A stretch of 64,000 bases of DNA from Pseudomonas sp. 14P_8.1_Bac3 (GCF_025466085.1 NZ_JANLOD010000061.1:49129-113128); one strand, 5' to 3'. Shown: positions 51,138-60,240, counted from the first letter of the stretch. Notes: generated by a model not told the origin, from the sequence alone. Numbers and translations: made by a program.

Positions 51138-52640
51138 ATGACTCTTTATCAACTTGCAACTTCCTGTCTTATAACCGGAGCACTCACGTTATCGACGTCC
51201 ATTAGTGCTTCAGACCTCGGCGCAGGACTCGCCAACGGCGCCGATGCGGTATTACTGGAAAACCGGACGGGCAACTACAAACACTGGAATGGCATCGGCA
51301 AGATATTCTGGAACGACGACCCGGCCTGCACTGCCAGCCTGCTGGACACGCGCGACGCCAACAATCTGGCTACGGGGCCGGCCTACCTGCTCACCGCCGC
51401 ACATTGCGTGCCTGGCGTCATTCGGCGGCCACTCGCGCCGGACGAAAAGGCCACGGTTAAATTCAACTACTTCACCGACACTTCCGCCAGCTACCGAAGT
51501 TACGGGATCAAGGACACGCTCTGGAAAGATTTCCAGCATACGGACCTGGCAATCATGGAACTGGATGCAACGCTCGCGACGTTGCTCAAGGACGGCATCA
51601 GTCCGCTCCGCCTGGCCTCTGATTGGGCGCAGGACGCCACGGATGTGCTGATTGTCGGTGCGCCCGGAAGACTGGCGCAAGCCGGGTTGCGCCTGGCTGC
51701 CTGCACACAGGAGGCCACCGCAGCCGCCCTGGTTGAAGGCGATCGGGTCTATCCCTCCGCGCTGAAGAACAGGTGCCAGGACATACGCCCTGGATCCTCG
51801 GGAAGTCCGGTACTTGACCGAAAAAGTGGCGAAATTCTCAGTGTCGTCTCGACCAGCACCTATGGCGCTACGGCCGATGAACAATGTTTTGATAACGCGC
51901 CCTGCGAAGTAAAAAACGGCAACATTACCTGGTCACCCGACACGCACTATTCTTTTGCAGCTGATCAAGTACGAAGTTGTTTTAACGAAGGCGTATTCAC
52001 CCATACTTCCAGCGCCTGTCAGTTCGACCCTGCATTTAAAGTGACCGAACTGGAATACTGGCCGACCCAATATGTTGCAATGCCCAAAGATCCGGGCAGT
52101 CCGGACCCAGCCCTCAATGCACAGTTTTCATTGAGCACACCGCTCTATCGATTCAAAACCGTTCGGGACGCCATGGACTGCCGGTCACCGCGAAACTACA
52201 GCGGCACGCTCGACGCCAGTAAAGCCGTCCTCGACACCCCTCTCAGCAGAGATGCCGGCATGCATTACCTGTGTGTCATCGGCGTCGAGTCGGCCGACAC
52301 CAGACCGACCGCGACGTTAATGAAAAGCGCCTGGATCACGCCGGTGCAATTGGTCGAAAGAACGCCGGTACGCATGCCGGAGCCGACCCTGACGCTGGGC
52401 GCCGACTGGAACTACAGCGTCACGTGGCGCTACCTGATTCCCACTCATTTCGGCACGCTGTATTACTCGGGGCCGGCGGCGGATACCGACTGCAGCAAGG
52501 TGGCGATCGCCGATTTCGTCAAAACCTTCGACGACGTCACGTTCAACGCCGAACAACTGCCGCTGATGCTGTGCAGTCGAAATGAAGATTTAGGCGGTCG
52601 TTATTCGAAAGTCCGAAGCGATCTGCTGGCCTTGCCGTGA
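51138..52640 (+). CDS. Secreted trypsin-like serine protease with C-terminal extension
   Basis: A 500-residue exported protein. A signal peptide covers residues 1-24 (cut near SISASD). The protease domain (about 30-270) has the chymotrypsin-fold triad H89 in LTAAHCV, D136 in TDLAIMELD and S221 in GSSGSPV, with cysteine pairs as usual for secreted members. The C-terminal 200 residues contain no recognised domain, but two WNYSVTWRYL/YWPTQYVAMP-like beta segments. Codon and base use is more AT-rich than neighbouring genes, mostly in the first and last parts. AAGG lies 8 nt before ATG 51138. No neighbour shares its function. Its target is unknown. Confidence 0.82.
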   Translation: MTLYQLATSCLITGALTLSTSISASDLGAGLANGADAVLLENRTGNYKHWNGIGKIFWNDDPACTASLLDTRDANNLATGPAYLLTAAHCVPGVIRRPLAPDEKATVKFNYFTDTSASYRSYGIKDTLWKDFQHTDLAIMELDATLATLLKDGISPLRLASDWAQDATDVLIVGAPGRLAQAGLRLAACTQEATAAALVEGDRVYPSALKNRCQDIRPGSSGSPVLDRKSGEILSVVSTSTYGATADEQCFDNAPCEVKNGNITWSPDTHYSFAADQVRSCFNEGVFTHTSSACQFDPAFKVTELEYWPTQYVAMPKDPGSPDPALNAQFSLSTPLYRFKTVRDAMDCRSPRNYSGTLDASKAVLDTPLSRDAGMHYLCVIGVESADTRPTATLMKSAWITPVQLVERTPVRMPEPTLTLGADWNYSVTWRYLIPTHFGTLYYSGPAADTDCSKVAIADFVKTFDDVTFNAEQLPLMLCSRNEDLGGRYSKVRSDLLALP

Positions 52641-52660
52641 AGGGTCGGATGCTGTGAGCT

Positions 52661-53278
52661 TCAGGCGGCTGCCGCCATCATCGGCACGCCGCTGTGGAAG
52701 CGAAACTCCACGTCCGGCGATTCAATGAGCGCCTGCTCGGCGACGCGAACCCGCTCGATCACCTGGGCGATGTCCTTGGCGTCACCGTACTGGTAAGCCA
52801 GTTTCAGGTAGCCCTGAAAATGCCGCGCCTCGCTTTTCAGCAGCCCGAAGTAGAACTTGCCCAGTTCTTCGTCCAGGTGCGGCACCAACGCTTCGAAACG
52901 CTCGCAGCTGCGGGCTTCGATGAACGCGCCCACCACCAAAGTATCGACCAGCTTGACCGGCTCGTGGCTGCGCACCACTTTGCGCAGGCCCGAGGCGTAG
53001 CGGCCGGCGGAGAGCTGACGCAGCTCGACCTTGCGCTTTTTCATCAGGCGCATGACTTGTTCGTGGTGCACCAGTTCTTCCCGGGCCAGGCGCGACATCA
53101 TGTTGATCAGGTCAACGTGGGAGTGATACTTGGCGATCAGACTCAATGCCGTGCTGGCGGCCTTGAATTCGCAGTTCTTGTGGTCGATCAGCAGCGTTTC
53201 CTGATCGGCCAGCGCGGCCCGGACCCAGCCGTCGGGGGTGCGGCAGCCAAGGAACTCGTGAATTTCGGGAAGGATCAT
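52661..53278 (-). CDS. miaE: tRNA-(ms2io6A)-hydroxylase
   Basis: A 205-residue non-haem di-iron monooxygenase that hydroxylates ms2i6A37 in tRNA to ms2io6A. The ferritin-like di-iron ligands are seen in LLIDHKNCEFKAAS, SRLAREELVHHEQV, FIEARSCERFEAL and LLKSEARHFQGY (Glu, Glu-x-x-His and repeats of this pattern). Length and motif spacing match Pseudomonas MiaE. MILPEIHEFLG at 53278 is the usual N-terminus; an in-frame ATG five codons earlier (53293) is possible, and neither has a good ribosome-binding site. It is divergent from the stress protein gene. Confidence 0.93.
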   Translation of the reverse strand: MILPEIHEFLGCRTPDGWVRAALADQETLLIDHKNCEFKAASTALSLIAKYHSHVDLINMMSRLAREELVHHEQVMRLMKKRKVELRQLSAGRYASGLRKVVRSHEPVKLVDTLVVGAFIEARSCERFEALVPHLDEELGKFYFGLLKSEARHFQGYLKLAYQYGDAKDIAQVIERVRVAEQALIESPDVEFRFHSGVPMMAAAA

Positions 53279-53441
53279 GGGGCTCACGGACATAAAGGTT
53301 CAAAACGAAGGGCGCCGATTATACCGGCCCGTCGCCAGACCACCAGCCGTGACCGTTGATATGCATCAAGTCCCGGATGCGCGACCAGCAACTACTATAG
53401 TTGTCCAACGCAGTGTTTTTTACTTCCTGGAGATCCCGCTC

Positions 53442-54305
53442 ATGCAAGCCATTCGCAGCATTCTGGTGGTCATCGAACCCGAACACCCGGAAAGCCTGGC
53501 GCTCAAACGGGCGAAACTGATTGCCGGCGTGACCCAGGCACATCTGCATCTGCTGGTGTGCGACCGCAAGCATGATCACAGCGCCATGCTCAGTGTGCTC
53601 AAGGCCGCCCTGCTCGAGGACGGCTACAGCGTCACCACCGAGCAGGCGTGGAATGAAAGCCTGCACGAAACCATTGTCGACGTGCAGCAGGCAGAAGGCT
53701 GCGGGCTGGTGATCAAACAGCATTTCCCCGACAGCCCGTTGAAAAAGGCCCTGCTGACCCCGGCCGACTGGAAGCTGCTGCGCAACTGCCCAACGCCGGT
53801 GTTGCTGGTGAAAACGTCGAAGCCCTGGACCGGCGGGGTCATCCTGGCGGCCATCGACGTGGGTAATACCGACGGTGAACACCGCACCTTGCACGCCACC
53901 ATTGTTGATCACGGCTATGACATCGCCAGCCTGGCAAAGGCACACCTGCATGTGGTCAGCGCCCACCCTTCACCGATGCTGTCGGCCTCTGACCCGACGT
54001 TGCAGCTCAGCCAAACCATCGAGGCGCGCTATCGCGAACAGTGCAAGGCGTTCCAGGCCGAATTCGATATCGACGATGAACACCTGCATATCGAGGAAGG
54101 TCCGGCGGATGTGTTGATTCCGTTCATCGTGCACAAACTGCAGGCAGCGGTGACGGTGATCGGTACGGTCGCGCGGTCAGGATTGTCCGGGGCGTTGATC
54201 GGCAACACGGCGGAGGTGGTGCTGGATGCGGTGGAGAGCGATGTGCTGGTACTGAAGCCGGAGACGATCATGGATCATCTGGAGGAGATTGTGACGCAGC
54301 ATTGA
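53442..54305 (+). CDS. Tandem universal stress protein (UspE-like)
   Basis: A 287-residue cytoplasmic protein with two universal stress protein domains (about 1-140 and 145-280). The second has the nucleotide-binding-like motif VIGTVARSGLSGALIGNTAEVVLD, close to the G-2x-G-9x-G[ST] rule; the first has a less conserved copy (VIKQHFPDSPLKKALL). E. coli UspE has this two-domain form and takes part in stress survival and motility. GGAG at 53429-53432 precedes ATG 53442. A REPIN follows the gene. Confidence 0.9.
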   Translation: MQAIRSILVVIEPEHPESLALKRAKLIAGVTQAHLHLLVCDRKHDHSAMLSVLKAALLEDGYSVTTEQAWNESLHETIVDVQQAEGCGLVIKQHFPDSPLKKALLTPADWKLLRNCPTPVLLVKTSKPWTGGVILAAIDVGNTDGEHRTLHATIVDHGYDIASLAKAHLHVVSAHPSPMLSASDPTLQLSQTIEARYREQCKAFQAEFDIDDEHLHIEEGPADVLIPFIVHKLQAAVTVIGTVARSGLSGALIGNTAEVVLDAVESDVLVLKPETIMDHLEEIVTQH

Positions 54306-54330
54306 GGGTGGGCGGTGACGGTTCGGACGT

Positions 54331-54407
54331 CTTCGCGAGCAAGCCCGCTCCCACATGGGGTCCGTGAACGACACGGATCAAATGTGGGAGCGGGCTTGCT
54401 CGCGATG
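54331..54407. repeat. REPIN (GTGGGAGCGGGCTTGCTCGCGA type)
   Basis: Arms CTTCGCGAGCAAGCCCGCTCC and GGAGCGGGCTTGCTCGCGATG pair over 19 bp. It separates two convergent genes. Confidence 0.85.
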
Positions 54408-54412
54408 CTCTC

Positions 54413-54883
54413 TCAGCCGCCGAAGGCATCCTTGAGAAACCCCGGCGCAATGTAGCGCTGGTAATGCGCCTCGGAGAGCAAAAAGAACTCCCGATCGATC
54501 GCATCCCGCAACTCCGGCAGGTTCCAGTCGCGGAATTCCGGCAGCAGCACCATCCCGTAGGCATCCAGATTGTTGATCACCCGTGCACCACGGGCGATCA
54601 ACTGATACGCCCAGCAATATTCCGACTGATGCGGCACGAAGCGAATCTTGCGCTGCTCCAGTTGCTGGCGCAGGCGTTGCGAATCGAACACCTCGAGCTT
54701 GGCAGCCATTACCTGGGACAACAGCTGCTCAAGACGCAACCAGACCGCGCGCTTCTCCTCCTCGTTGTAACCGTTCCAGTTGATCACTTCATGGTGGAAA
54801 CGCTTGCAGCCACGGCAGACCAGGTCACCGTAAACAGTGGAGCAAAGGCCGACGCAGGGGGTCTTGATGGTCTGATTGGGCAT
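54413..54883 (-). CDS. DUF1289 protein with Cys4 motif
   Basis: A 156-residue protein. The N-terminal 50 residues are a DUF1289 domain with the cysteine pattern CVGLCSTVYGDLVCRGCKR (C-x3-C-x8-C-x2-C), which could bind zinc or an iron-sulphur cluster, and the conserved WNGYNEEEKRAVW helix. The remaining 100 residues are helical (EVFDSQRLRQQLEQRK) and of unknown role. The start at 54883 gives the typical MPNQTIKTPCVGLC beginning; a longer frame to 54940 has no ribosome-binding site. It is divergent from acnB. Confidence 0.82.
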   Translation of the reverse strand: MPNQTIKTPCVGLCSTVYGDLVCRGCKRFHHEVINWNGYNEEEKRAVWLRLEQLLSQVMAAKLEVFDSQRLRQQLEQRKIRFVPHQSEYCWAYQLIARGARVINNLDAYGMVLLPEFRDWNLPELRDAIDREFFLLSEAHYQRYIAPGFLKDAFGG

Positions 54884-55026
54884 AGTCAACACAGCATGGG
54901 AAAGCAGAACAGGTCGGCATGTTAGCCCTTTGTCCCGCATTCATCACCCCTCAAAGTCAGGGGCCAAAGGGCCGTACCACAGCCCCGCTCAATGTAACTC
55001 GCCACCAAAGTCCAATAACCCCTGAC

Positions 55027-55055
55027 TTACCTTTAAATTTTTTTTGCCGTAGAAT
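55027..55055 (+). promoter_or_regulatory. Candidate acnB promoter
   Basis: TAGAAT (55050-55055) as -10 and TTACCT (55027-55032) as a weak -35 are 17 bp apart. A start near 55062 would give a leader of about 285 nt before acnB and would include the folded element at 55087-55227. Confidence 0.4.
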
Positions 55056-55086
55056 CAGCCAGCCTTTTAAGGCGCCAATGTCCGTT

Positions 55087-55227
55087 AGAAGCTGTTTTCA
55101 AAGCGTCACGAGCACAGTCGTTCCTTCAGAGCGGTGTTGGCGAAGGGTTTTTCCAGCGGGGAAAAGCCCAACGCCAACCCTCATCAGCTCCCCGTTCTGC
55201 AGGCGTAAAACTTTGAAAGCAGCTTCT
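55087..55227 (+). promoter_or_regulatory. Structured RNA candidate in the acnB leader
   Basis: A 141-nt element closed by a 17-bp helix (55087-55103 with 55211-55227; one G-U pair, no mismatch). Inside it is a second stem: a 7-bp helix (55136-55142 with 55172-55178), a 2x2 internal loop and a 10-bp hairpin (55145-55154 with 55160-55169, one G-U) with loop AGCGG. It ends 120 nt before the acnB start. It could be a cis-regulatory leader or an independent small RNA. I know of no named family that fits it. Confidence 0.6.
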
Positions 55228-55347
55228 GTAAGGAATTGTCGGTAATTCTGGCTAAGTGGCCCACAACGCCACGCAGCGCATGAGTACGGCAATTTCGGGA
55301 TGAGCGTCCCGGACACCCATTTGGGACCACTGATGAGGGTAATAACT

Positions 55348-57948
55348 GTGCTTGAAGCCTACCGCAAACATATCGAAGAGCGTGCAGCCCTGGGTATCGT
55401 TCCCCAGCCGCTTAACGCCGAACAAACTGCAGGCCTGGTCGAGCTGCTGAAAAATCCCCCGGCTGGCGAAGAAGCTTTCCTCGTTGACCTGATCACCAAT
55501 CGCGTTCCGCCTGGCGTGGACGAAGCGGCCTATGTAAAGGCAGGCTTCCTTTCTGCCGTGGCCAAAGGCGAAGTCAATTCCCCCCTGATCGACAAGAAAC
55601 GCGCTGTTGAACTGCTCGGCACCATGCAGGGTGGCTACAACATCGTGACGTTGGTCAACCTGCTGGACGACGCCGAACTGGCGCCAGTCGCCGCCGAAGA
55701 GCTCAAGCACACCCTGCTGATGTTCGACGCTTTCCACGACGTCGCTGAAAAAGCCAAGAACGGCAACGTTCACGCCAAAGGCGTGCTGCAGTCCTGGGCC
55801 GACGGCGAATGGTTCGTCAAGCGTCCTGTCCTGGCCGACAAGATCAGCCTGCGCGTGTTCAAGGTCACCGGCGAAACCAACACCGACGACCTGTCCCCTG
55901 CCCCGGACGCCTGGTCCCGCCCGGACATCCCGCTGCACGCCCTGGCCATGCTGAAAATGGCCCGCGACGGCATCGTGCCTGACGTACAAGGCGTCACCGG
56001 CCCGATGAAACAGATCGAAGAAATGCGCAACGCCGGTTTCCCTATCGCCTACGTCGGCGACGTGGTCGGTACCGGTTCTTCGCGTAAATCCGCTACCAAC
56101 TCGGTGCTGTGGTTCTTCGGCGACGACGTTCCTTACGTGCCGAACAAGCGTGCCGGCGGTTTCTGCTTCGGCAGCAAGATCGCTCCGATCTTCTACAACA
56201 CCATGGAAGATGCTGGCGCACTGCCAATCGAATTCGACGTTTCCAACATGCACATGGGCGATGTGATCGACCTGTACCCGCATGCTGGCAAGGTGTGCAA
56301 GCACGGCACCGACGAAGTCCTGACCACCTTCGAAATGAAGACCCCGGTCCTGTTGGACGAAGTTCGCGCTGGCGGCCGTATTCCGCTGATCATCGGCCGT
56401 GGCCTGACCGAGAAGGCTCGTACCGAGCTGGGTCTGCCACCTTCCGATCTGTTCAAGAAGCCTGAAGCACCGGCTGAAAGCACCAAGGGCTACACCCTGG
56501 CGCAGAAAATGGTCGGCAAGGCATGCGGCGTGACCGGCATCCGTCCGGGCACCTACTGCGAACCGAAGATGACCACCGTCGGTTCCCAGGACACCACCGG
56601 TCCTATGACCCGTGACGAACTGAAAGACCTGGCGTGCCTGGGCTTCTCGACCGATCTGGTGATGCAGTCCTTCTGCCACACCGCGGCGTATCCAAAGCCG
56701 ATCGACGTGACCACCCACCACACCCTGCCTGACTTCATCATGACCCGCGGCGGCGTTTCCCTGCGTCCGGGCGACGGCATCATCCACAGCTGGCTGAACC
56801 GCATGCTGCTGCCGGACACCGTCGGCACCGGTGGCGACTCCCACACCCGTTTCCCGATCGGCATTTCGTTCCCGGCCGGTTCCGGTCTGGTTGCGTTCGC
56901 CGCGGCCACTGGCGTCATGCCGCTGGACATGCCGGAGTCGATCCTGGTTCGCTTCAAGGGCAAGCTGCAACCGGGCGTGACCCTGCGTGACCTGGTTCAC
57001 GCCATTCCTTACTACGCGATCCAGGCTGGCCTGCTGACCGTAGAGAAGAAAGGCAAGAAGAACGCCTTCTCCGGCCGCATCCTGGAGATCGAAGGTCTGG
57101 AAACCCTGACCGTCGAGCAAGCGTTCGAACTGTCCGACGCCTCGGCCGAACGTTCGGCTGCCGGTTGCACCATCAAGCTGTCCAAAGAATCGATCGCTGA
57201 ATACCTGAAGTCGAACATCACCCTTCTGCGCTGGATGATCGGCGAAGGCTACGGCGATGCACGCACCCTGGAACGTCGCGCTCAAGCGATGGAAGCCTGG
57301 CTGGCCAACCCAGAGTTGCTGGCGGCTGACGCTGACGCTGAATACGCTGAAATCATCGAGATCGACCTGGCCGACGTCAAAGAGCCTGTGCTCTGCGCGC
57401 CGAACGACCCGGACGACGCCCGTCTGCTGTCCAGCGTTGCCGGCGAGAAGATCGACGAAGTGTTCATCGGTTCCTGCATGACCAACATCGGCCACTTCCG
57501 TGCTGCGGGCAAGTTGCTGGATCAGGTCAAGGGTCAGCTGCCAACCCGTCTGTGGCTGTCGCCGCCGACCAAGATGGACGCTCACCAGCTGACCGAAGAA
57601 GGCTACTACGGCATCTACGGCAAGGCTGGCGCGCGCATGGAAATGCCGGGCTGCTCGCTGTGCATGGGTAACCAGGCACGTGTAGAGCCGAACTCGACGG
57701 TGGTGTCGACGTCGACCCGTAACTTCCCGAACCGTCTGGGTGACGGCGCGAACGTTTACCTGGCTTCGGCTGAGTTGGCGTCCGTTGCGTCCATCCTGGG
57801 TCGCCTGCCGACCGTCGAGGAGTACATGGAATACGCGGGCAAGATCGACAGCATGGCGGCCGATGTCTACCGCTACCTGTCATTCGACCAGATTGCCGAG
57901 TTCCGTGAATCGGCTGCGAACGCCAACATTCCGGTGGTTCAAGCCTAA
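55348..57948 (+). CDS. acnB: Aconitate hydratase B
   Basis: An 866-residue aconitase B, the main TCA-cycle enzyme that interconverts citrate and isocitrate through a [4Fe-4S] cluster. The three cluster ligands are C710 (GSCMTNIGH), C769 and C772 (PGCSLCMGN), the same numbers as in E. coli AcnB. The N-terminal HEAT-like domain (about 1-155) begins with LEAYRKHIEERAALG; swivelling-domain and cluster-domain motifs follow (TGDTNTDDL-like TNTDDLSPAPDAWSRPD; GGDSHTRFPIG). The start is GTG at 55348 after GAGGGT, as this gives the known N-terminus; the frame is open to 55300. A strong terminator follows. In pseudomonads acnB is a known target of iron-responsive sRNA. Confidence 0.95.
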   Translation: MLEAYRKHIEERAALGIVPQPLNAEQTAGLVELLKNPPAGEEAFLVDLITNRVPPGVDEAAYVKAGFLSAVAKGEVNSPLIDKKRAVELLGTMQGGYNIVTLVNLLDDAELAPVAAEELKHTLLMFDAFHDVAEKAKNGNVHAKGVLQSWADGEWFVKRPVLADKISLRVFKVTGETNTDDLSPAPDAWSRPDIPLHALAMLKMARDGIVPDVQGVTGPMKQIEEMRNAGFPIAYVGDVVGTGSSRKSATNSVLWFFGDDVPYVPNKRAGGFCFGSKIAPIFYNTMEDAGALPIEFDVSNMHMGDVIDLYPHAGKVCKHGTDEVLTTFEMKTPVLLDEVRAGGRIPLIIGRGLTEKARTELGLPPSDLFKKPEAPAESTKGYTLAQKMVGKACGVTGIRPGTYCEPKMTTVGSQDTTGPMTRDELKDLACLGFSTDLVMQSFCHTAAYPKPIDVTTHHTLPDFIMTRGGVSLRPGDGIIHSWLNRMLLPDTVGTGGDSHTRFPIGISFPAGSGLVAFAAATGVMPLDMPESILVRFKGKLQPGVTLRDLVHAIPYYAIQAGLLTVEKKGKKNAFSGRILEIEGLETLTVEQAFELSDASAERSAAGCTIKLSKESIAEYLKSNITLLRWMIGEGYGDARTLERRAQAMEAWLANPELLAADADAEYAEIIEIDLADVKEPVLCAPNDPDDARLLSSVAGEKIDEVFIGSCMTNIGHFRAAGKLLDQVKGQLPTRLWLSPPTKMDAHQLTEEGYYGIYGKAGARMEMPGCSLCMGNQARVEPNSTVVSTSTRNFPNRLGDGANVYLASAELASVASILGRLPTVEEYMEYAGKIDSMAADVYRYLSFDQIAEFRESAANANIPVVQA

Positions 57949-57963
57949 CGTTACACAGCAATG

Positions 57964-58001
57964 AAAAACGCCGCCCATCGCGAGATGAGCGGCGTTTTTT
58001 T
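57964..58001 (+). terminator. Intrinsic terminator of acnB
   Basis: The stem AAAAACGCCGC (57964-57974) pairs with GCGGCGTTTTT (57989-57999), and the T-run continues to 58001. The stem and T-run make a classical strong terminator 15 bp after the acnB stop. Confidence 0.9.
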
Positions 58002-58035
58002 ATGGGCGACCGCCACACTCGAGCCAACCTGGTTA

Positions 58036-58134
58036 CTGGGAGCGAGCCTGCTCGCGATGGTCGTTAACGATAACGCGGGAAACCAGACACCCCGCAGCGC
58101 TCTCAGGTTCTGAGCCAGCAAGCTGGCTCCTACC
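58036..58134. repeat. REPIN, mixed arms
   Basis: The left arm TGGGAGCGAGCCTGCTCGCG and right arm GAGCCAGCAAGCTGGCTCCTA belong to two subtypes; the centre retains GTCGTTAACGATAACGCG. It lies between the acnB terminator and that of the convergent permease gene. Confidence 0.7.
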
Positions 58135-58160
58135 GTGATCCGCGCAAAAACACCAGGACA

Positions 58161-58193
58161 AAAAAACGGCCAACCCGATTTGGGTCAGCCGTT
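58161..58193 (-). terminator. Terminator of the HAAAP permease gene
   Basis: On the minus strand AACGGCTGACCC pairs with GGGTTGGCCGTT (two G-U pairs) around AAATC, followed by a run of seven T. It lies about 25 bp past the permease stop. Confidence 0.8.
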
Positions 58194-58217
58194 CATCAAA
58201 TCAACACACCTCAACCA

Positions 58218-59498
58218 TCAAGCACTCAGCGAATAGATCAACGCCGAAATCGCCACCAGCCCCACCGCCACCACAAACACATTCGACGCCTGCCCACGAT
58301 ACCGGGCCATCGCCGGCACCTTGCGGATTGCATACATCGGCATCAGAAACAGAATCGCCGCGATCACCGGGCCACCCAGGGTTTCAATCATCCCCAGGAT
58401 GCTCGGGTTCAATGTCGCCACGACCCAGCACACCACCAGCATGAACGCTGCGGTCATACGATCCAGCGTCTTCGGCGCCGGGCGCTTGCCGCTTTTGACG
58501 ATCAGGCCCTTCAAACCTTCGCTGGCCCCGATGTAATGCCCCAGGAACGACTTGGAAATCGCCACGAACGCAATCAACGGCGCCGCGAAGGCGATGGTCG
58601 GATTGCTGAAGTGATTGGCGAGGTAAGACAGGATCGACAGGTTCTGCGCCTTCGCTTCCGCCAGTTGCGCTGGCGACAGGGTCAGCACGCAGCTGAACAC
58701 GAAAAACAGCACCATCACCACCATCAACCCGTGGGCGCGGGACAGGATCTGCGAGCTGCGCTCTTCGGCGTGATCACCGTATCGACGCTTCTGGTCCACG
58801 GCGAACGCCGAGATGATTGGCGAGTGGTTGAACGAGAACACCATCACCGGGATCGCCAGCCACAGCGTGTGCAACAACGCCGACGGCTCCGGCAACGTCG
58901 AGGCGGTGCTGAGAATGCCACCGTTCCAGTGCGGAATCAGGAATACCGCCAGGAACAGCAGCGCCACGATGAACGGGTAGACCATCAGGCTCATGGCCTT
59001 GATGATCACCTGTTCGCCACAACGCACCACCGCCAGCAGCCCGAGGATCAGCACCAACGACAGCACGGCGCGGGGTGGCGGCATGATGTGCAGCTGGTGC
59101 TCAAGGAAGCTGCCCACCGTGTTGGTCAAGGCCACGCTGTAGATCAGCAGGATCGGAAAAATCGCGAAAAAATACAGCAACGTGATCAGCGCCCCGGCCT
59201 TGAGGCCGAAGTGTTCTTCCACCACTTCCGTGATGTCCGCACCCTCGCGACCGGACAAGACGAAGCGGGTCAGGCCACGGTGCGCGTAGAACGTCATGGG
59301 AAAAGCCAGCAACGCCAGGATCAGCAACGGCCAGAAACCGCCCAGGCCAGCGTTGATCGGCAAGAACAAGGTGCCGGCACCGATGGCCGTGCCAAACAGG
59401 CCGAGCATCCAGGTGGTGTCATGGCGATTCCAGCTTTCAAGGCTGACAGGTTTCGCCGCTGCATAGCGTTCGTTGACGCTATTGGCCTGATCATTCAT
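58218..59498 (-). CDS. HAAAP-family serine/threonine permease (SdaC-like)
   Basis: A 426-residue inner-membrane proton:amino acid symporter of the hydroxy/aromatic amino acid permease family. The N-terminal ESWNRHDTTWMLGLFGTAIGAG and LFLPINAGLGGFWPL are typical of the SdaC/TdcC branch, which imports serine or threonine. Eleven membrane segments can be counted, with a conserved FSFNHSPIISAFAVDQK. The start at 59498 is the ATG of MNDQANSVNERY; the longer frame to 59516 has no advantage. It ends at a clear terminator and appears to be a single gene. Confidence 0.88.
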   Translation of the reverse strand: MNDQANSVNERYAAAKPVSLESWNRHDTTWMLGLFGTAIGAGTLFLPINAGLGGFWPLLILALLAFPMTFYAHRGLTRFVLSGREGADITEVVEEHFGLKAGALITLLYFFAIFPILLIYSVALTNTVGSFLEHQLHIMPPPRAVLSLVLILGLLAVVRCGEQVIIKAMSLMVYPFIVALLFLAVFLIPHWNGGILSTASTLPEPSALLHTLWLAIPVMVFSFNHSPIISAFAVDQKRRYGDHAEERSSQILSRAHGLMVVMVLFFVFSCVLTLSPAQLAEAKAQNLSILSYLANHFSNPTIAFAAPLIAFVAISKSFLGHYIGASEGLKGLIVKSGKRPAPKTLDRMTAAFMLVVCWVVATLNPSILGMIETLGGPVIAAILFLMPMYAIRKVPAMARYRGQASNVFVVAVGLVAISALIYSLSA

Positions 59499-59742
59499 CC
59501 GGTGGGATCTCCACATTCCGGTCAGTTGCTACCCGGCCGGGACGAGTCGGAAAAATCCGACAGGCAGCGCCCTGGCCGAAACAGGGGCGCGATTGTCCGG
59601 GATTCATGAGCAGAAGCAAAGACTTAGCTGAGGAATGGTCGTAGGGACCAATAGATGTTTTAAAAAATCTATTTAATAAAGGATCAGCGTCATGTATTTT
59701 CGACTGACCTGCTGACCGGCAGCCTATTCTGCGGAGCCACTT

Positions 59743-60126
59743 ATGCCTCTCGTTCGCGTCGATATCAAAAACAACCCGGACCCGACCTTTGCAAAGCGTG
59801 TCGGCAAACTGATCTATACGGCCATGCACACCACCATCGGCGTGCCCGAAAACGATAATTTCCAGATCCTCGCCGAGCACGATGCCAACCACTTCATTTA
59901 TGACCCGACCTTTATGGGGATACAGCGCACCGACAACCTGGTGATCATCCAGATCACCTTGATGGAAGGTCGCACCACCGAGCAGAAAAAACTGCTCTAC
60001 AAAACCATCGCCGAAAGTCTCAACGCGGAACTGGCCGTGCGCCTGGAGGATGTCTTTATCAGCCTGGTGGAGGTCAAGCGCGAGAACTGGTCGTTTGGCA
60101 ACGGCATCGGCCAATTCGCCGGCTAG
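59743..60126 (+). CDS. Tautomerase-family protein (MIF/4-OT superfamily)
   Basis: A 127-residue protein of the tautomerase superfamily in its two-unit form. Removal of Met1 would expose the catalytic Pro (MPLVRVDIKNN). Further conserved elements are the central arginine in FMGIQRTDNLVIIQI and the second-unit motif GRTTEQKKLLYKTIAESL. Such enzymes tautomerise or dehalogenate small keto acids. No catabolic genes are adjacent, so the substrate is unknown. GGAG upstream (CGGAGCCACTT) supports the start. Confidence 0.85.
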   Translation: MPLVRVDIKNNPDPTFAKRVGKLIYTAMHTTIGVPENDNFQILAEHDANHFIYDPTFMGIQRTDNLVIIQITLMEGRTTEQKKLLYKTIAESLNAELAVRLEDVFISLVEVKRENWSFGNGIGQFAG

Positions 60127-60240
60127 CCGTTGCACCGTCCATAGGGCCTTTCGGCCATCATCAAAGTGAGCACCTGACACGCCGTCAACAGTTCCCTATG
60201 ATGCCAGTCATCTATACGCCTGATTGATCTGTGAGCCGCC

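Noticed and set aside
55252..57585. 777-codon frame antisense to acnB
   Set aside because: Shadow frame of a highly expressed GC-rich gene; the translation resembles no protein family.
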